Below are positions 35,662-44,149 of a DNA stretch of 64,000 bases, piece after piece. Position numbers and translations under genes: made by a program. Source of the stretch: Leptobacterium flavescens (GTDB taxonomy: Bacteria; Bacteroidota; Bacteroidia; Flavobacteriales; Flavobacteriaceae). The notes under the pieces are model-generated. The model was not told the origin of the DNA and ran no database searches. It saw only the letters and a program-made list of their open reading frames with translations. Where the stretch lies: NCBI RefSeq assembly GCF_010671605.1, contig NZ_JAABOO010000001.1:744001-808000 (forward strand). The letters are read 5' to 3'. Position 1 is the first letter of the stretch; each line of letters begins with the position of its first letter.

Positions 35662-37581
35662 TTATTCTTTTTTCGGTGTCAGGACCAGTTTCAGATTATC
35701 TCCTTTTGCCACTTCTCTTCTGAAATTCCTGTAGGCATTGTAATCTTCACTGGGATAACGGCCTTTTTTAACTGCCAGCTTTCTCTTGTACAACAGTTTG
35801 TTGTCTTCCAGGCGCTGGATCTCTACTTCATAGGTTCCGAATTTATTCTGAATACGTATCGGGTTTGGGAGTAACTCTACCATATAGGAAGCCGGAAGAG
35901 TTACCTTGTATTCGTCCTCATCCAGATATCCTCTGGAAACCTCAAATAACTGTTTTCTGTTCCTGTAACGGGAAGGAACCCCATTATTTACATTAAAAGG
36001 GTTTACCTGGAGTAATATATCTCCATCCTGCGTACTGATGGCATAGGAAGAGGCTTTTACTTTAACTGATTCATAAAACTGTACAGCTTCCTTATTATTG
36101 AGTAACTGCAGATCGCTGATCTTGACATTATTGATATTACCCCAGTAGCGCTTATAAAATTCTTCCCTTTCATCTTCAGAATATCTGGAAAGGCCAGTAT
36201 ATCTGTCATCATACTGTATTCCTTCGGTAATGATCTTAACCTCCCCTTCGATGGCCCCGTCTTCTTTAAGCGTATAGGATGCTTTAGTTACCATTTTATT
36301 CTCATCATCCAGATAGGCTCTTGTATGTTTAATTTTCCCTCCTTCCGGAGTGATTACCAATACATCCCTGTCGTCTGTAAAATCTCCCAAAAACCCGAAT
36401 GGCAGTACCTGGCTCGTACATTCCAGCCAGATGTCGTCCTCGCCGTTGGGAATATTCAGGATCACGTGATTTCCCTGCATAGAAGCAAAATCGGATTCCA
36501 TACTCCTTTTATTACTTCCTGCCCATACCACACTGTAATAGGCATCGATACCCTGCGATTTCAGTAAGGCTTTGGTATAGTTGGTCAAACCTTTACAATC
36601 TCCGTATTTTACCTTATCCACTTCCTGAGCATCAATTGGCATCCATCCTCCAATTCCCAGTTGTACACTAATGTATCTCGTATTGTCTTGAACGTATTCG
36701 TAGATCTTCTTTGCTTTTTTTATGGGATCATCAATTCCCTCTACCAGTTGGCTTACCTTAGACACGGTTTCCTGCGGCAAAACATCCCTATCTGTAAGGA
36801 GTTTATCGTACTGCCATTTTCCGAAAGATTCCCAGTCGGATGCGGTGCCATCCACGCCTTCCAAATGAAAATTGTTCAGGCCTACAAACAGCATTGGTTC
36901 TGTTTCATAATAAGCAGGGCTTAGTTCTTCTCTCTTCCTGGCATTTACATTATTTATTTCATAATAAAGACTGTTATCCGTTTTTTTGGAGATAATGTCA
37001 TAGCCTTCAAAATTCTTTTCCTTGATCCGGTGTTTGAGTTCTTCCGGGTGTTCGAGGTTATAGGTACTCTTTTCCGTACTCGTCATATATCTGTCAAGCG
37101 GTCTCCATGAAGGCAGGAAGGCGGTATTTATCATATCTGCAACGCAAATAAAGTCTATGGTATAAGGATACTCACTCGGGGTGTATTCGAGGTGTTTTAT
37201 ACGGGAATCGCTGTACAAAGTTCCTCCGCTAATGGCACTTTCATCGAGAAAATCATTTTTTCTCAGTTTTTTTATTTCCTTTCCGGAAGCATTAAGGACA
37301 ACAGCTTCCAGCTTTTTGATCCTAACATTAGGATCGTAATGGATATAAGCTTTTAAAGCGTTACTTCCTTTTTCATTTAAAACAGTTACCACTCTTCTTT
37401 CGGTGACAGTCATTCTGGAGGTCGATCCTATTTGGATATCCACCTCACTTAGCCTGATAACGGCATTTGCTCTTTTGGTCAATCCTTCCGGGATGGAGGA
37501 AACGGAATAATCGGATTGTGCTTGAGTGTAGAATGAAGTAAATACAAATAAAAGGGTGATAGATAAGGCCTTTAACTTCAT
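35662..37581 (-). CDS. DUF3857/transglutaminase-like secreted protein 3 (Cys retained)
   Basis: A 639-residue exported protein: signal peptide (KLKALSITLLFVFTSFYTQAQ), DUF3857 (about 50-220) and a transglutaminase-like domain with YGDCKGLTNYTKALL, catalytic Cys at 329. It is more distant from the two paralogues than they are from each other, and first in the transcript. The enzyme-like member could act as a periplasmic protease or cross-linker; its substrate is unknown. A -7 box lies 23 bases upstream of the ATG. Confidence 0.83.
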   Translation of the reverse strand: MKLKALSITLLFVFTSFYTQAQSDYSVSSIPEGLTKRANAVIRLSEVDIQIGSTSRMTVTERRVVTVLNEKGSNALKAYIHYDPNVRIKKLEAVVLNASGKEIKKLRKNDFLDESAISGGTLYSDSRIKHLEYTPSEYPYTIDFICVADMINTAFLPSWRPLDRYMTSTEKSTYNLEHPEELKHRIKEKNFEGYDIISKKTDNSLYYEINNVNARKREELSPAYYETEPMLFVGLNNFHLEGVDGTASDWESFGKWQYDKLLTDRDVLPQETVSKVSQLVEGIDDPIKKAKKIYEYVQDNTRYISVQLGIGGWMPIDAQEVDKVKYGDCKGLTNYTKALLKSQGIDAYYSVVWAGSNKRSMESDFASMQGNHVILNIPNGEDDIWLECTSQVLPFGFLGDFTDDRDVLVITPEGGKIKHTRAYLDDENKMVTKASYTLKEDGAIEGEVKIITEGIQYDDRYTGLSRYSEDEREEFYKRYWGNINNVKISDLQLLNNKEAVQFYESVKVKASSYAISTQDGDILLQVNPFNVNNGVPSRYRNRKQLFEVSRGYLDEDEYKVTLPASYMVELLPNPIRIQNKFGTYEVEIQRLEDNKLLYKRKLAVKKGRYPSEDYNAYRNFRREVAKGDNLKLVLTPKKE

Positions 37582-37603
37582 TTTTAACGATTCTTTAATA
37601 AGA

Positions 37604-37611
37604 CAAATATA
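37604..37611 (-). promoter_or_regulatory. -7 promoter box of the DUF3857 operon
   Basis: Minus-strand TATATTTG matches TAnnTTTG exactly, 22 bases before the ATG at 37581. The -33 region is T-rich without a clear TTTG at the standard spacing. Confidence 0.5.
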
Positions 37612-37670
37612 TTAAAACCTTGCCAAAAAGAAAGAATTTTCGTCTATTTAACAAAAAGCCCGATGAAGGG

Positions 37671-38123
37671 TTATTCTCTGTTTTGAGAGTCGATAATGAT
37701 GGTTACCGGGCCGTCGTTTAGCAGCTCTACTTTCATATCAGCTCCGAACTCGCCTGCGCCTACATCTCTCCCCAAATCCTGCTTAAATCTTTGAAGGAAA
37801 GATTGGTACAAAGGGATCGCAACTTCCGGTTTAGCGGCTTTTATATAGGAAGGGCGGTTTCCTTTTTTTGTAGAAGCGTGAAGTGTAAACTGACTCACGA
37901 CAATGGCATCGCCTTCGGTTTCGACCAGGGATCTGTTCATTACTCCGTTTTCGTCGGCAAAGATCCTTAATCGGCTTATTTTACCGCTAAGCCATTGGAT
38001 ATCCTCATCCGTATCCCTGTCTTCTATTCCCAACAGGACCAGTACGCCTGTTTTTATGGAAGCTACCTTGCTCCCCTCTATGGTTACACTTGCCTTTGAA
38101 ACTCTCTGAATAACTGCACGCAT
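37671..38123 (-). CDS. dtd: D-aminoacyl-tRNA deacylase
   Basis: Proofreading enzyme that removes D-amino acids (and glycine mischarged on tRNA-Ala) from tRNA. Family motifs: MRAVIQRVSKASVTIEG at the start, SQFTLHASTKKGNRPSY near 77-93, and the cis-Gly-Pro active-site loop NDGPVTI near 136-142. The 150-residue length is normal. It is 21 bp downstream of rsgA, likely cotranscribed. Confidence 0.96.
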   Translation of the reverse strand: MRAVIQRVSKASVTIEGSKVASIKTGVLVLLGIEDRDTDEDIQWLSGKISRLRIFADENGVMNRSLVETEGDAIVVSQFTLHASTKKGNRPSYIKAAKPEVAIPLYQSFLQRFKQDLGRDVGAGEFGADMKVELLNDGPVTIIIDSQNRE

Positions 38124-38144
38124 AAATTGTATTGATCTGAACGG

Positions 38145-39095
38145 TTAATCCTCTCCGTAAATATCTGTTCTGTAATTCTCTTCCTCCCCTTCCAATATCT
38201 GAAGATAGCTCTTGTACCTGCTCCAGGCGATCTCATCATTTTCGAGAGCTTCCTTAACCGCACATTTAGGCTCATCGGTATGGAGGCAATTATTGAATTT
38301 ACACTGATCTTTTATAGCAAAAAACTCGGGAAAATAATCGCCGAGCTCATCTTTATCTATATCAACGATCCCAAACCCTTTAATTCCAGGAGTGTCAATG
38401 ATCCTTGCCCCAAAATCCAGTTCGAACATTTCTGCAAAAGTAGTGGTATGTTGCCCTTGTCTATGCTGTTCGGAGATCTCTGCTGTCCGGAGATCGAGTT
38501 GGGGTTCAATAGCGTTGATAAGTGTTGATTTCCCCACTCCCGAATGTCCGGCAAACATGTTTACCTTACCCTTCATACTCTCCTTTACCTTATCTACATT
38601 TTTTCCTGTATGGGCAGAAATACCGATACATTCATAGCCTATTTCCCTGTAAATGGCTGCCAGGTATTTTATTTCCAACAGCTCGTCCTCGTTATAAGTA
38701 TCTACCTTATTAAAAAGAAGAACGGTTTTTATCCCATAAGCCTCGGCTGTAACAAGAAAACGGTCAATAAAGGTGGTAAATGTCGGTGGGTTATTAAGTG
38801 TCACCATCAGGAACACCTGATCTATATTAGCCGCAATGATATGGGTTCTCTTAGACAGGTTAACCGATTTCCGGATAATGTAGTTTCTCCGGTCGTGAAT
38901 ATTATTAATAATGCCTATGGTTTCATCGCCTCTGGTCTCCAGTTCAAAATCAACCACATCGCCAACAGCAACCGGATTGGTACTCTTTATTCCCTGGATC
39001 CTGAACTTCCCCTTGATCCTGCTTTCAAATACCTTTCCGTCCTCTGTTTTGATGGTATACCAGCTTCCGGTAGATTTATAAACAATTCCCTGCAT
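38145..39095 (-). CDS. rsgA: Ribosome small subunit-dependent GTPase RsgA
   Basis: Circularly permuted GTPase that checks late 30S maturation. The order shows permutation: an OB-fold N-terminal domain (about 1-75), then G4 (LFNKVDTYNED), then G1 (GHSGVGKSTLINAI near 185), G3 (DTPGIKGFG), and the C-terminal zinc motif CKFNNCLHTDEPKCAV near 275-290. The 316-residue length is normal. Operon with dtd. Confidence 0.96.
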   Translation of the reverse strand: MQGIVYKSTGSWYTIKTEDGKVFESRIKGKFRIQGIKSTNPVAVGDVVDFELETRGDETIGIINNIHDRRNYIIRKSVNLSKRTHIIAANIDQVFLMVTLNNPPTFTTFIDRFLVTAEAYGIKTVLLFNKVDTYNEDELLEIKYLAAIYREIGYECIGISAHTGKNVDKVKESMKGKVNMFAGHSGVGKSTLINAIEPQLDLRTAEISEQHRQGQHTTTFAEMFELDFGARIIDTPGIKGFGIVDIDKDELGDYFPEFFAIKDQCKFNNCLHTDEPKCAVKEALENDEIAWSRYKSYLQILEGEEENYRTDIYGED

Positions 39096-39180
39096 TATCC
39101 TCGCTTTGGCATTATAATTGCTAATTTAGCCTTCAAATAAACAATTTAATTAATTATAAACACATTAAAACTTCAGATTT

Positions 39181-39633
39181 ATGAAAAAACTTTTTTTAGC
39201 CGGTATTCTAACCCTTATCTGTACTTCCGGTTTATTCGCTCAACAATACGAATACAAGATCATTACAAGTGTGGAATCTATCGTTCCAAACGGACTTGGA
39301 AGGTCGCGTATTGTTTCTGTAGATGAAGAAAGGGATTATAAAGAATTCACTTCACAAAGAACCGAGGAAGACGATACAAGAAATAAATCTAAGAGAGGGG
39401 ATATTCGTGTTAAAAATTTCGAAGAAACCAAATTACTGAACTTCTACAACCTTGGAGGTATCCGCTTCCAGAATATCGCTGCTAACGATGCGGTAATCAC
39501 TTCTAAGATCAACACTATGATAGAAGAGGGCTGGGATCTGGCTTTTGTTACCAGTGCTGTGGAAAGTGAAGGCGGTAAAGGTGACGGAAAAGGAATTTTT
39601 ATCACCCGCTATATTTTTAAAAGAGCAAAGTAA
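39181..39633 (+). CDS. Secreted hypothetical protein
   Basis: A 150-residue protein with a clear signal peptide (KKLFLAGILTLICTSGLFAQ, cleavage near residue 21). The mature part is mixed alpha/beta with YEYKIITSVESIVPNGLGRSRIV at the start and an Arg-rich C-terminus (FITRYIFKRAK). No motif is recognised. It is a lone plus-strand gene divergent from rsgA and convergent with the aromatic operon, sharing a bidirectional terminator. Confidence 0.75.
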   Translation: MKKLFLAGILTLICTSGLFAQQYEYKIITSVESIVPNGLGRSRIVSVDEERDYKEFTSQRTEEDDTRNKSKRGDIRVKNFEETKLLNFYNLGGIRFQNIAANDAVITSKINTMIEEGWDLAFVTSAVESEGGKGDGKGIFITRYIFKRAK

Positions 39634-39649
39634 TCAATAGCTGAAATAT

Positions 39650-39682
39650 AAAAAAAGCCCTGACAATCGTCAGGGCTTTTTA
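39650..39682. terminator. Bidirectional terminator
   Basis: A perfect 8-bp stem (gccctgac 39657-39664 with gtcagggc 39669-39676, loop 4), flanked by an A tract on the left and a T tract on the right. It therefore works for both the plus-strand secreted-protein gene and the minus-strand aromatic operon. Confidence 0.88.
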
Positions 39683-40765
39683 TTATGCGTTAATTATTTT
39701 CTCCTGATGATTAATGGATTCCTGGTGGATCGCCTTGAATATTCTTAAGACAAATTCTTCACTCAATCCTCTCTCATCTCCTTCCAGGATCATTTTTCCA
39801 AGGATCTCGTTCCATCTTTTACTCTGAAGGACCGCTACATTTTTCTTCTTTTTCAAACCTCCGATTTCATCGGCAATTCTCATGCGCTTCCCAAGAGTAT
39901 CTATGATCTGATTGTCTATTACATCGATCTGCGCTCTTAAATTCCCCAGTTTCAGGTTATACTCTTCTGCCTCATCATTTTCCTTACGTATTCTCAGGTC
40001 CTGCATGATCTGTATAAGTGTTGCCGGGGTAACCTGCTGAGCTGCATCACTCCAGGCATTATCAGGGTCGAAATGAGTTTCCACCATCAGCCCGTCATAA
40101 TTAAGATCCAGTGCTGTCTGACATACGTCGAATACCATATCTCTTTTCCCGGTAATATGGGAAGGATCACAGATCAACGGAAGGTCCGGGAATCTGTTTT
40201 GCAGTTCGATCGGCAGTTGCCATTCCGGAATATTCCTGTACTTGGTTTTTTCGTAAGTAGAAAAACCTCTGTGAATAACTCCCAGTTTTTTGATATCGGC
40301 TTTATGAAGACGTTCTACTGCACCCAACCATAGCGGAAGGTCGGGGTTTACCGGATTCTTTACCAGAACAACCTTATCGGTTCCCTGCAGTGAATCGGCT
40401 ATTTCCTGAACGATAAACGGACTAACGGTACTTCTGGCTCCTATCCACAGAATATCTACATCATGCTCTATTGCAAGTTGTACATGTGTGGGGTTTGCCA
40501 CTTCCGTTGCTGTAAGCATTCCGGTTTCTTCCTTTGCCTTCTGAAGCCATTTAAGTCCTATAGCTCCTACTCCCTCAAACATTCCCGGCCTGGTACGCGG
40601 TTTCCATATTCCGGCTCTGAATACCGTAGCATCACTGTCTTTTAACTGATGTGCGATATTCAATACCTGATCTTCTGTTTCGGCGCTACAAGGCCCTGCA
40701 ATTACCAAAGGGTGTGGCAATCCGAAATCATCCAGCCAGTTCCTCAATTCTTTCTTATTATCCAT
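39683..40765 (-). CDS. Bifunctional DAHP synthase / chorismate mutase
   Basis: DAHP synthase (about residues 1-260; AGPCSAE near 19-25, KPRTRPGMFEGVG, CDPSHITGKRD) joins phosphoenolpyruvate and erythrose-4-phosphate. The C-terminal AroQ chorismate mutase helices (about 275-355; NLRAQIDVIDNQIIDTLGKRM) convert chorismate to prephenate. This fusion is common in Bacteroidota, where the mutase domain can also carry allosteric control of the synthase. It is last gene of the attenuated operon, 13 bp after tyrA. It opens and completes the route that feeds pheA and tyrA. Confidence 0.95.
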   Translation of the reverse strand: MDNKKELRNWLDDFGLPHPLVIAGPCSAETEDQVLNIAHQLKDSDATVFRAGIWKPRTRPGMFEGVGAIGLKWLQKAKEETGMLTATEVANPTHVQLAIEHDVDILWIGARSTVSPFIVQEIADSLQGTDKVVLVKNPVNPDLPLWLGAVERLHKADIKKLGVIHRGFSTYEKTKYRNIPEWQLPIELQNRFPDLPLICDPSHITGKRDMVFDVCQTALDLNYDGLMVETHFDPDNAWSDAAQQVTPATLIQIMQDLRIRKENDEAEEYNLKLGNLRAQIDVIDNQIIDTLGKRMRIADEIGGLKKKKNVAVLQSKRWNEILGKMILEGDERGLSEEFVLRIFKAIHQESINHQEKIINA

Positions 40766-40778
40766 AACGTTAACTTTT

Positions 40779-41642
40779 TTAGGTTGTCTTAATTATTATT
40801 CCGTTTAATATTTCTTTTATTCGGTTAGTATTTTCCATCCTTTCATAAATGGCATTAAAATTATCTTCTTCCATCAATTTTTTAAACTCTTCAAGGTTAG
40901 CAATATACTCATCCAGGGTTTCGATAACATTTACTTTATTCTGCTCAAAAATAGGCGTCCACATATCCGGGGAGCTTTTTGCAAGGCGAACCGTACTTTC
41001 AAATCCACTTCCCGCCATGTCAAAAATATCCCGTTCATTTCTTTCTTTTTCAATAACTGTCTTTCCTAACATAAAAGAGCTAATATGTGACAGATGAGAT
41101 ACATAAGCTATATGTTTGTCGTGAGAAACAGGGTCCATATAACGGATACGCATGCCCAATTCACTGAAAATAGCCAATGCTCTTTCCTGTAATCTGAAAG
41201 CGGTCTTTTCTACCTCACATATAATATTGGTCTTTCCTTTAAAAAGATCTCTTATTGCAGCCTGCGGTCCTGAAAACTCGGTACCTGCAATGGGGTGAGC
41301 AGCCATAAAATTCCTTCGTTTAGGATGATTTGCCACCGCTTCACAGATAAGTTTTTTAGTCGATCCGGTATCGATGACCAGGCAATCGTCTTTTACCCTG
41401 TCTAAAATATCTCCCAATTGGTTTACCAGGGCATTCACCGGAATGGAAACGATAACAAGATCGGCAGTTCCAAGGTCGTTCAGGTCTGCTTTCTTATCAA
41501 TGATACCCAACTCAAGGGCGTGGTCCAGATGATCCTCATTATGGTCTATTCCGTACACCGTAGTGCCTTCTTCCATATACTTCAGGTCCAGCATCATCGA
41601 TCCTCCAATAAGTCCCAATCCGATTACAAATACGTTATTCAT
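40779..41642 (-). CDS. tyrA: Prephenate dehydrogenase
   Basis: Oxidatively decarboxylates prephenate to 4-hydroxyphenylpyruvate, the tyrosine precursor. The Rossmann loop GLGLIGGSMMLDL is at 8-20, IDTGSTKKLI near 92, AAHPIAGTEFSGP near 114-126 (catalytic His), followed by the helical dimer domain with HISSFMLGKTV. At 287 residues without an ACT domain it is a minimal TyrA. It is 5 bp after the NTF2-like gene, within the aromatic operon. Confidence 0.94.
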   Translation of the reverse strand: MNNVFVIGLGLIGGSMMLDLKYMEEGTTVYGIDHNEDHLDHALELGIIDKKADLNDLGTADLVIVSIPVNALVNQLGDILDRVKDDCLVIDTGSTKKLICEAVANHPKRRNFMAAHPIAGTEFSGPQAAIRDLFKGKTNIICEVEKTAFRLQERALAIFSELGMRIRYMDPVSHDKHIAYVSHLSHISSFMLGKTVIEKERNERDIFDMAGSGFESTVRLAKSSPDMWTPIFEQNKVNVIETLDEYIANLEEFKKLMEEDNFNAIYERMENTNRIKEILNGIIIKTT

Positions 41643-41647
41643 AGCTT

Positions 41648-42034
41648 TCAGCTTAAATCTACAATCTTTACTATTTTATTTTTCTCAAAGGAAAAAATGC
41701 TTCTCCCTTCCAATTTTATTTCACTTCCTGCTTTCAGGTCTTCGGAAACAGTCATAGCGAGTACAGCACTGTATTGAACTTCCACATTAACTTTTTCGCT
41801 TTCGTGTTCTATCGATACAATTTCCTGCTTCCTGCTGCTAAATACGTCAACCATTTTTTCAGCCTGCTCCCTGAACTCCTCTTTGTTTTTTAGTTCCAGA
41901 TTAAGATCTCCATTCAGATAATTCTCAAAGACCACCTCTTTATCCAAATGTTCGAGCATCCCATCTATATCAAAGCTGTTATAGGCATTGATATATGATC
42001 TTATCATATGTTCTCTTTCCCCTGCGCTACTCAT
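41648..42034 (-). CDS. NTF2-like (SnoaL-type) protein in the aromatic operon
   Basis: A 128-residue protein with an N-terminal helix (REHMIRSYINAYNSFDIDGMLEHLD) followed by strands, ending LEGRSIFSFEKNKIVKIVDLS. This is the cone-shaped NTF2/SnoaL pattern with its typical F-E-N segment. Such folds can be enzymes or ligand binders; no catalytic residue can be assigned. Overlap of 8 bp with the aminotransferase and a 5-bp gap to tyrA tie it to phenylalanine/tyrosine synthesis. It is not a known pathway enzyme, so its role there is open. Confidence 0.75.
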   Translation of the reverse strand: MSSAGEREHMIRSYINAYNSFDIDGMLEHLDKEVVFENYLNGDLNLELKNKEEFREQAEKMVDVFSSRKQEIVSIEHESEKVNVEVQYSAVLAMTVSEDLKAGSEIKLEGRSIFSFEKNKIVKIVDLS

Positions 42035-43181
42035 CTTTAAACCTGCTTATGGCTTCTTTTATCCTATCTTCGTTCACACAGAGCGAAAACCTTATATATC
42101 CTTCTCCCATAGAACCGAAAACTGTTCCGGGCGTTATAAAAATGTCTTTCTTATACAGCACCTCATCTATAAATTGTTCTGCGGAAGGGATATCGGACGG
42201 AAGTTTTGCCCATACAAACATCCCGGCTGCATCTTTATCATAGGAACATCCTAGCATATCCGCCAGTTGATGAATGAGTTTTCTTCTTCTACCGTATATT
42301 TCATCCAGGTTGGTAAACCATTCTTTTCCGCTTTTAAGGGCGACAACAGCCCCTTTCTGTATCCCGTAGAACATACCGCTGTCCATATTGCTTTTCACTT
42401 TCAGGACAGAGCTTATATTCTCCGGACTTCCCATAAGCATGCCTACTCTCCATCCGGCCATATTAAAGGTTTTACTAAGAGAGTTTAACTCCAAGCCAAC
42501 CTTTTTGGCCTTATCGTTTACAAATAAAGTAGCCGGTGTATCATTGAGCACAAAACTATAGGGGTTATCATTAACCAAAAGGATCTCATGCTTTTCTGCA
42601 AAATCTATCAGTTTTGAAAAAAAGCGGGCATCGGCCTTTGCCCCGGTAGGCATATGCGGATAATTGATCCACATTAATTTTACCGCAGAGAGATCTTCCT
42701 TTTCCAGTGCTTCCAGATCAGGTAACCATCCCTGGTCTTCGGAGAGCATATAGTAACGGGGCTCCGCTCCTACCAATCTGCTTACCGAGCTATAGGTGGG
42801 ATATCCGGGGTCCGGGATCAGGACCTGGTCGCCTTCATTCAGGAAAGCCATACTTATATGCATTATCCCCTCCTTAGATCCCATAAGCGGAAGGATCTCT
42901 GATGAAGGATCGAATCGGGCATTGAAATTCTCCGAATAAAAATCGGCCATTGCTTCCCGCAGCGCAGGTATCCCCTGGTAACTCTGATATTGATGAGCAA
43001 CGCCTTCATGCAGCGAAGCGGTCAGGGCCTCAATCACTTCTTCAGATGGGGGTAGATCCGGGCTTCCGATCCCCATATTTATAACGGGTCTTCCCTTAGC
43101 TACCAATTCTCTTACTTCTCTTAATTTCCTGGAGAAGTAGTATTCTTCCACCGTATGCAAACGCTCTGCAACTGCGATCAT
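42027..43181 (-). CDS. Class I pyridoxal-phosphate aminotransferase
   Basis: A 384-residue fold-type I aminotransferase. INMGIGSPDLPPSEEV is at the N-terminus, NDNPYSFVLND near 200, and the PLP lysine is in LNSLSKTFNMAGWRVGM near 230-247. Placed between pheA and tyrA it most likely transaminates phenylpyruvate and 4-hydroxyphenylpyruvate to Phe and Tyr (or prephenate to arogenate). The sequence class (close to diaminopimelate/aspartate types) does not fix specificity. Overlaps pheA by 4 bp. Confidence 0.9.
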   Translation of the reverse strand: MIAVAERLHTVEEYYFSRKLREVRELVAKGRPVINMGIGSPDLPPSEEVIEALTASLHEGVAHQYQSYQGIPALREAMADFYSENFNARFDPSSEILPLMGSKEGIMHISMAFLNEGDQVLIPDPGYPTYSSVSRLVGAEPRYYMLSEDQGWLPDLEALEKEDLSAVKLMWINYPHMPTGAKADARFFSKLIDFAEKHEILLVNDNPYSFVLNDTPATLFVNDKAKKVGLELNSLSKTFNMAGWRVGMLMGSPENISSVLKVKSNMDSGMFYGIQKGAVVALKSGKEWFTNLDEIYGRRRKLIHQLADMLGCSYDKDAAGMFVWAKLPSDIPSAEQFIDEVLYKKDIFITPGTVFGSMGEGYIRFSLCVNEDRIKEAISRFKDE

Positions 43182-44005
43182 ATCTTTGCATTTTTATATT
43201 CGCCCAACACCTTAAAATCGTGCGCCATAATCTCTAAAATGGATTTGGCTTTGTCGTAATCTTCATAATCATTGAAAGTCACATCAACAAAAAAGGAGTA
43301 CATCCAGGGAGTTTCAATAATAGGAAGCGACTGTATTTTGGTTAGATTGAGTTTACAATCGCTCATTACATTTAACACCGTGGCCAGGCTCCCTCTTTTG
43401 TGATCCAGTTCGAATTTTAAGGAAGCTTTATTGATCTCTTCCTTCTTTAATACCGAATTGCTGGTCTGAACAATGATAAAACGTGTCGAGTTGTTATTAA
43501 TAGTCTGTATTTCCGGGGCCAGGATATCCAGTTCATATAAACGGGCTGCCGTTTTGCTGGCTATCGCCCCAATATTTTTGAGCTGTTCTCCGTGTATCTT
43601 TTTAGCAGTTTCTGCCGTATCTACCGATTCCACCAGTTTAATGTGAGGGTATTTTCTGAAAAACTCCTTACACTGAAGCAGGGCCATCGGATGAGAATGC
43701 ACTTCCTCTATCTCATTTACATCCTGTCCGCCAAGAGCCATGAAATTATGGTGAATCTGTAAATAATATTCTCCGATAATATGAAGCTCATGATTATCAA
43801 CCAATGCGTAATTCGGAATAATGGACCCGGCAATGGAATTCTCAATAGCCATTATTCCCATATCGGCCTCCCTGGTCAGTAATCTATCTACCAGGCTGTC
43901 AAAAGACAGGCATTCACTAACCGCTATATCATTATTAAAATATTCTTCGGCTACCTGATGATGGAAAGACCCTTTTATTCCCTGTATGGCTACTTTTGTT
44001 TGCAT
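43178..44005 (-). CDS. pheA: Prephenate dehydratase
   Basis: Decarboxylates and dehydrates prephenate to phenylpyruvate. The dehydratase part (1-185) shows AIQGIKGSFHHQVAEEYF, GIMAIENSIAGSI near 50-62 and the catalytic TRF in NNSTRFIIVQT near 165-175. A C-terminal ACT domain (about 190-275) carries KRGSLATVLNVM and IQSLPI, the counterparts of the GALV and ESRP Phe-binding motifs, implying feedback inhibition. It has no chorismate mutase domain (that is on the DAHP synthase). First structural gene of the operon, downstream of an aromatic leader peptide and terminator. Confidence 0.95.
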   Translation of the reverse strand: MQTKVAIQGIKGSFHHQVAEEYFNNDIAVSECLSFDSLVDRLLTREADMGIMAIENSIAGSIIPNYALVDNHELHIIGEYYLQIHHNFMALGGQDVNEIEEVHSHPMALLQCKEFFRKYPHIKLVESVDTAETAKKIHGEQLKNIGAIASKTAARLYELDILAPEIQTINNNSTRFIIVQTSNSVLKKEEINKASLKFELDHKRGSLATVLNVMSDCKLNLTKIQSLPIIETPWMYSFFVDVTFNDYEDYDKAKSILEIMAHDFKVLGEYKNAKI

Positions 44006-44018
44006 TAATTTTGGTCAT

Positions 44019-44044
44019 AAAAAAAGTCCCGATAAATTCGGGAC
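44019..44044 (-). terminator. Attenuator terminator of the pheA operon
   Basis: A perfect 7-bp stem GTCCCGA/TCGGGAC (44026-44032 with 44038-44044, loop 5), followed on the minus strand by seven T residues (44019-44025). It lies between the leader peptide and the pheA ATG at 44005, so it would stop transcription before all five structural genes. Confidence 0.9.
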
Positions 44045-44083
44045 CTTTATATTATTGTTAATCACAACTATTTATAACAGTCC

Positions 44084-44149
44084 CTACCCTCTTTTAAAAA
44101 AATAAAAGAAGAAATAGTAGCTGTTCCAGTTGTAAATAGTTGTACTCAT
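44084..44149 (-). CDS. Aromatic-rich leader peptide of the pheA operon
   Basis: A 21-codon frame from ATG at 44149 to TAG at 44084-44086. Residues 11-18 read YYFFFYFF, with further Tyr at 6 and Trp at 8: five Phe, four Tyr and one Trp among 21 residues. It ends KRG just before the segment that can form the antiterminator. Its only likely task is to sense charged tRNA-Phe and tRNA-Tyr by ribosome stalling. Too short for routine gene finders. Confidence 0.85.
   Translation of the reverse strand: MSTTIYNWNSYYFFFYFFKRG

Larger units (their letters stand above)
44019..44149 (-). promoter_or_regulatory. Ribosome-mediated aromatic attenuator (pheA leader)
   Basis: Segment 1, inside the leader codons (44133-44143), is a perfect 11-nt complement of segment 2 (44064-44074); AACAG (44121-44125) also pairs with CTGTT (44076-44080), extending the 1:2 helix. 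GGGAC at 44080-44084 can instead pair with GTCCC at 44040-44044, the 5' arm of the terminator, giving an antiterminator. A ribosome stalled on aromatic codons would break the 1:2 helix and free GGGAC. This is the classical trp/phe attenuator logic. The pairings are seen directly; function is inferred. Confidence 0.82.

Noticed and set aside
37655-37670. Short GC hairpin after dtd as a terminator
   Set aside because: Only three base pairs can form, although a T run follows; too weak to call.
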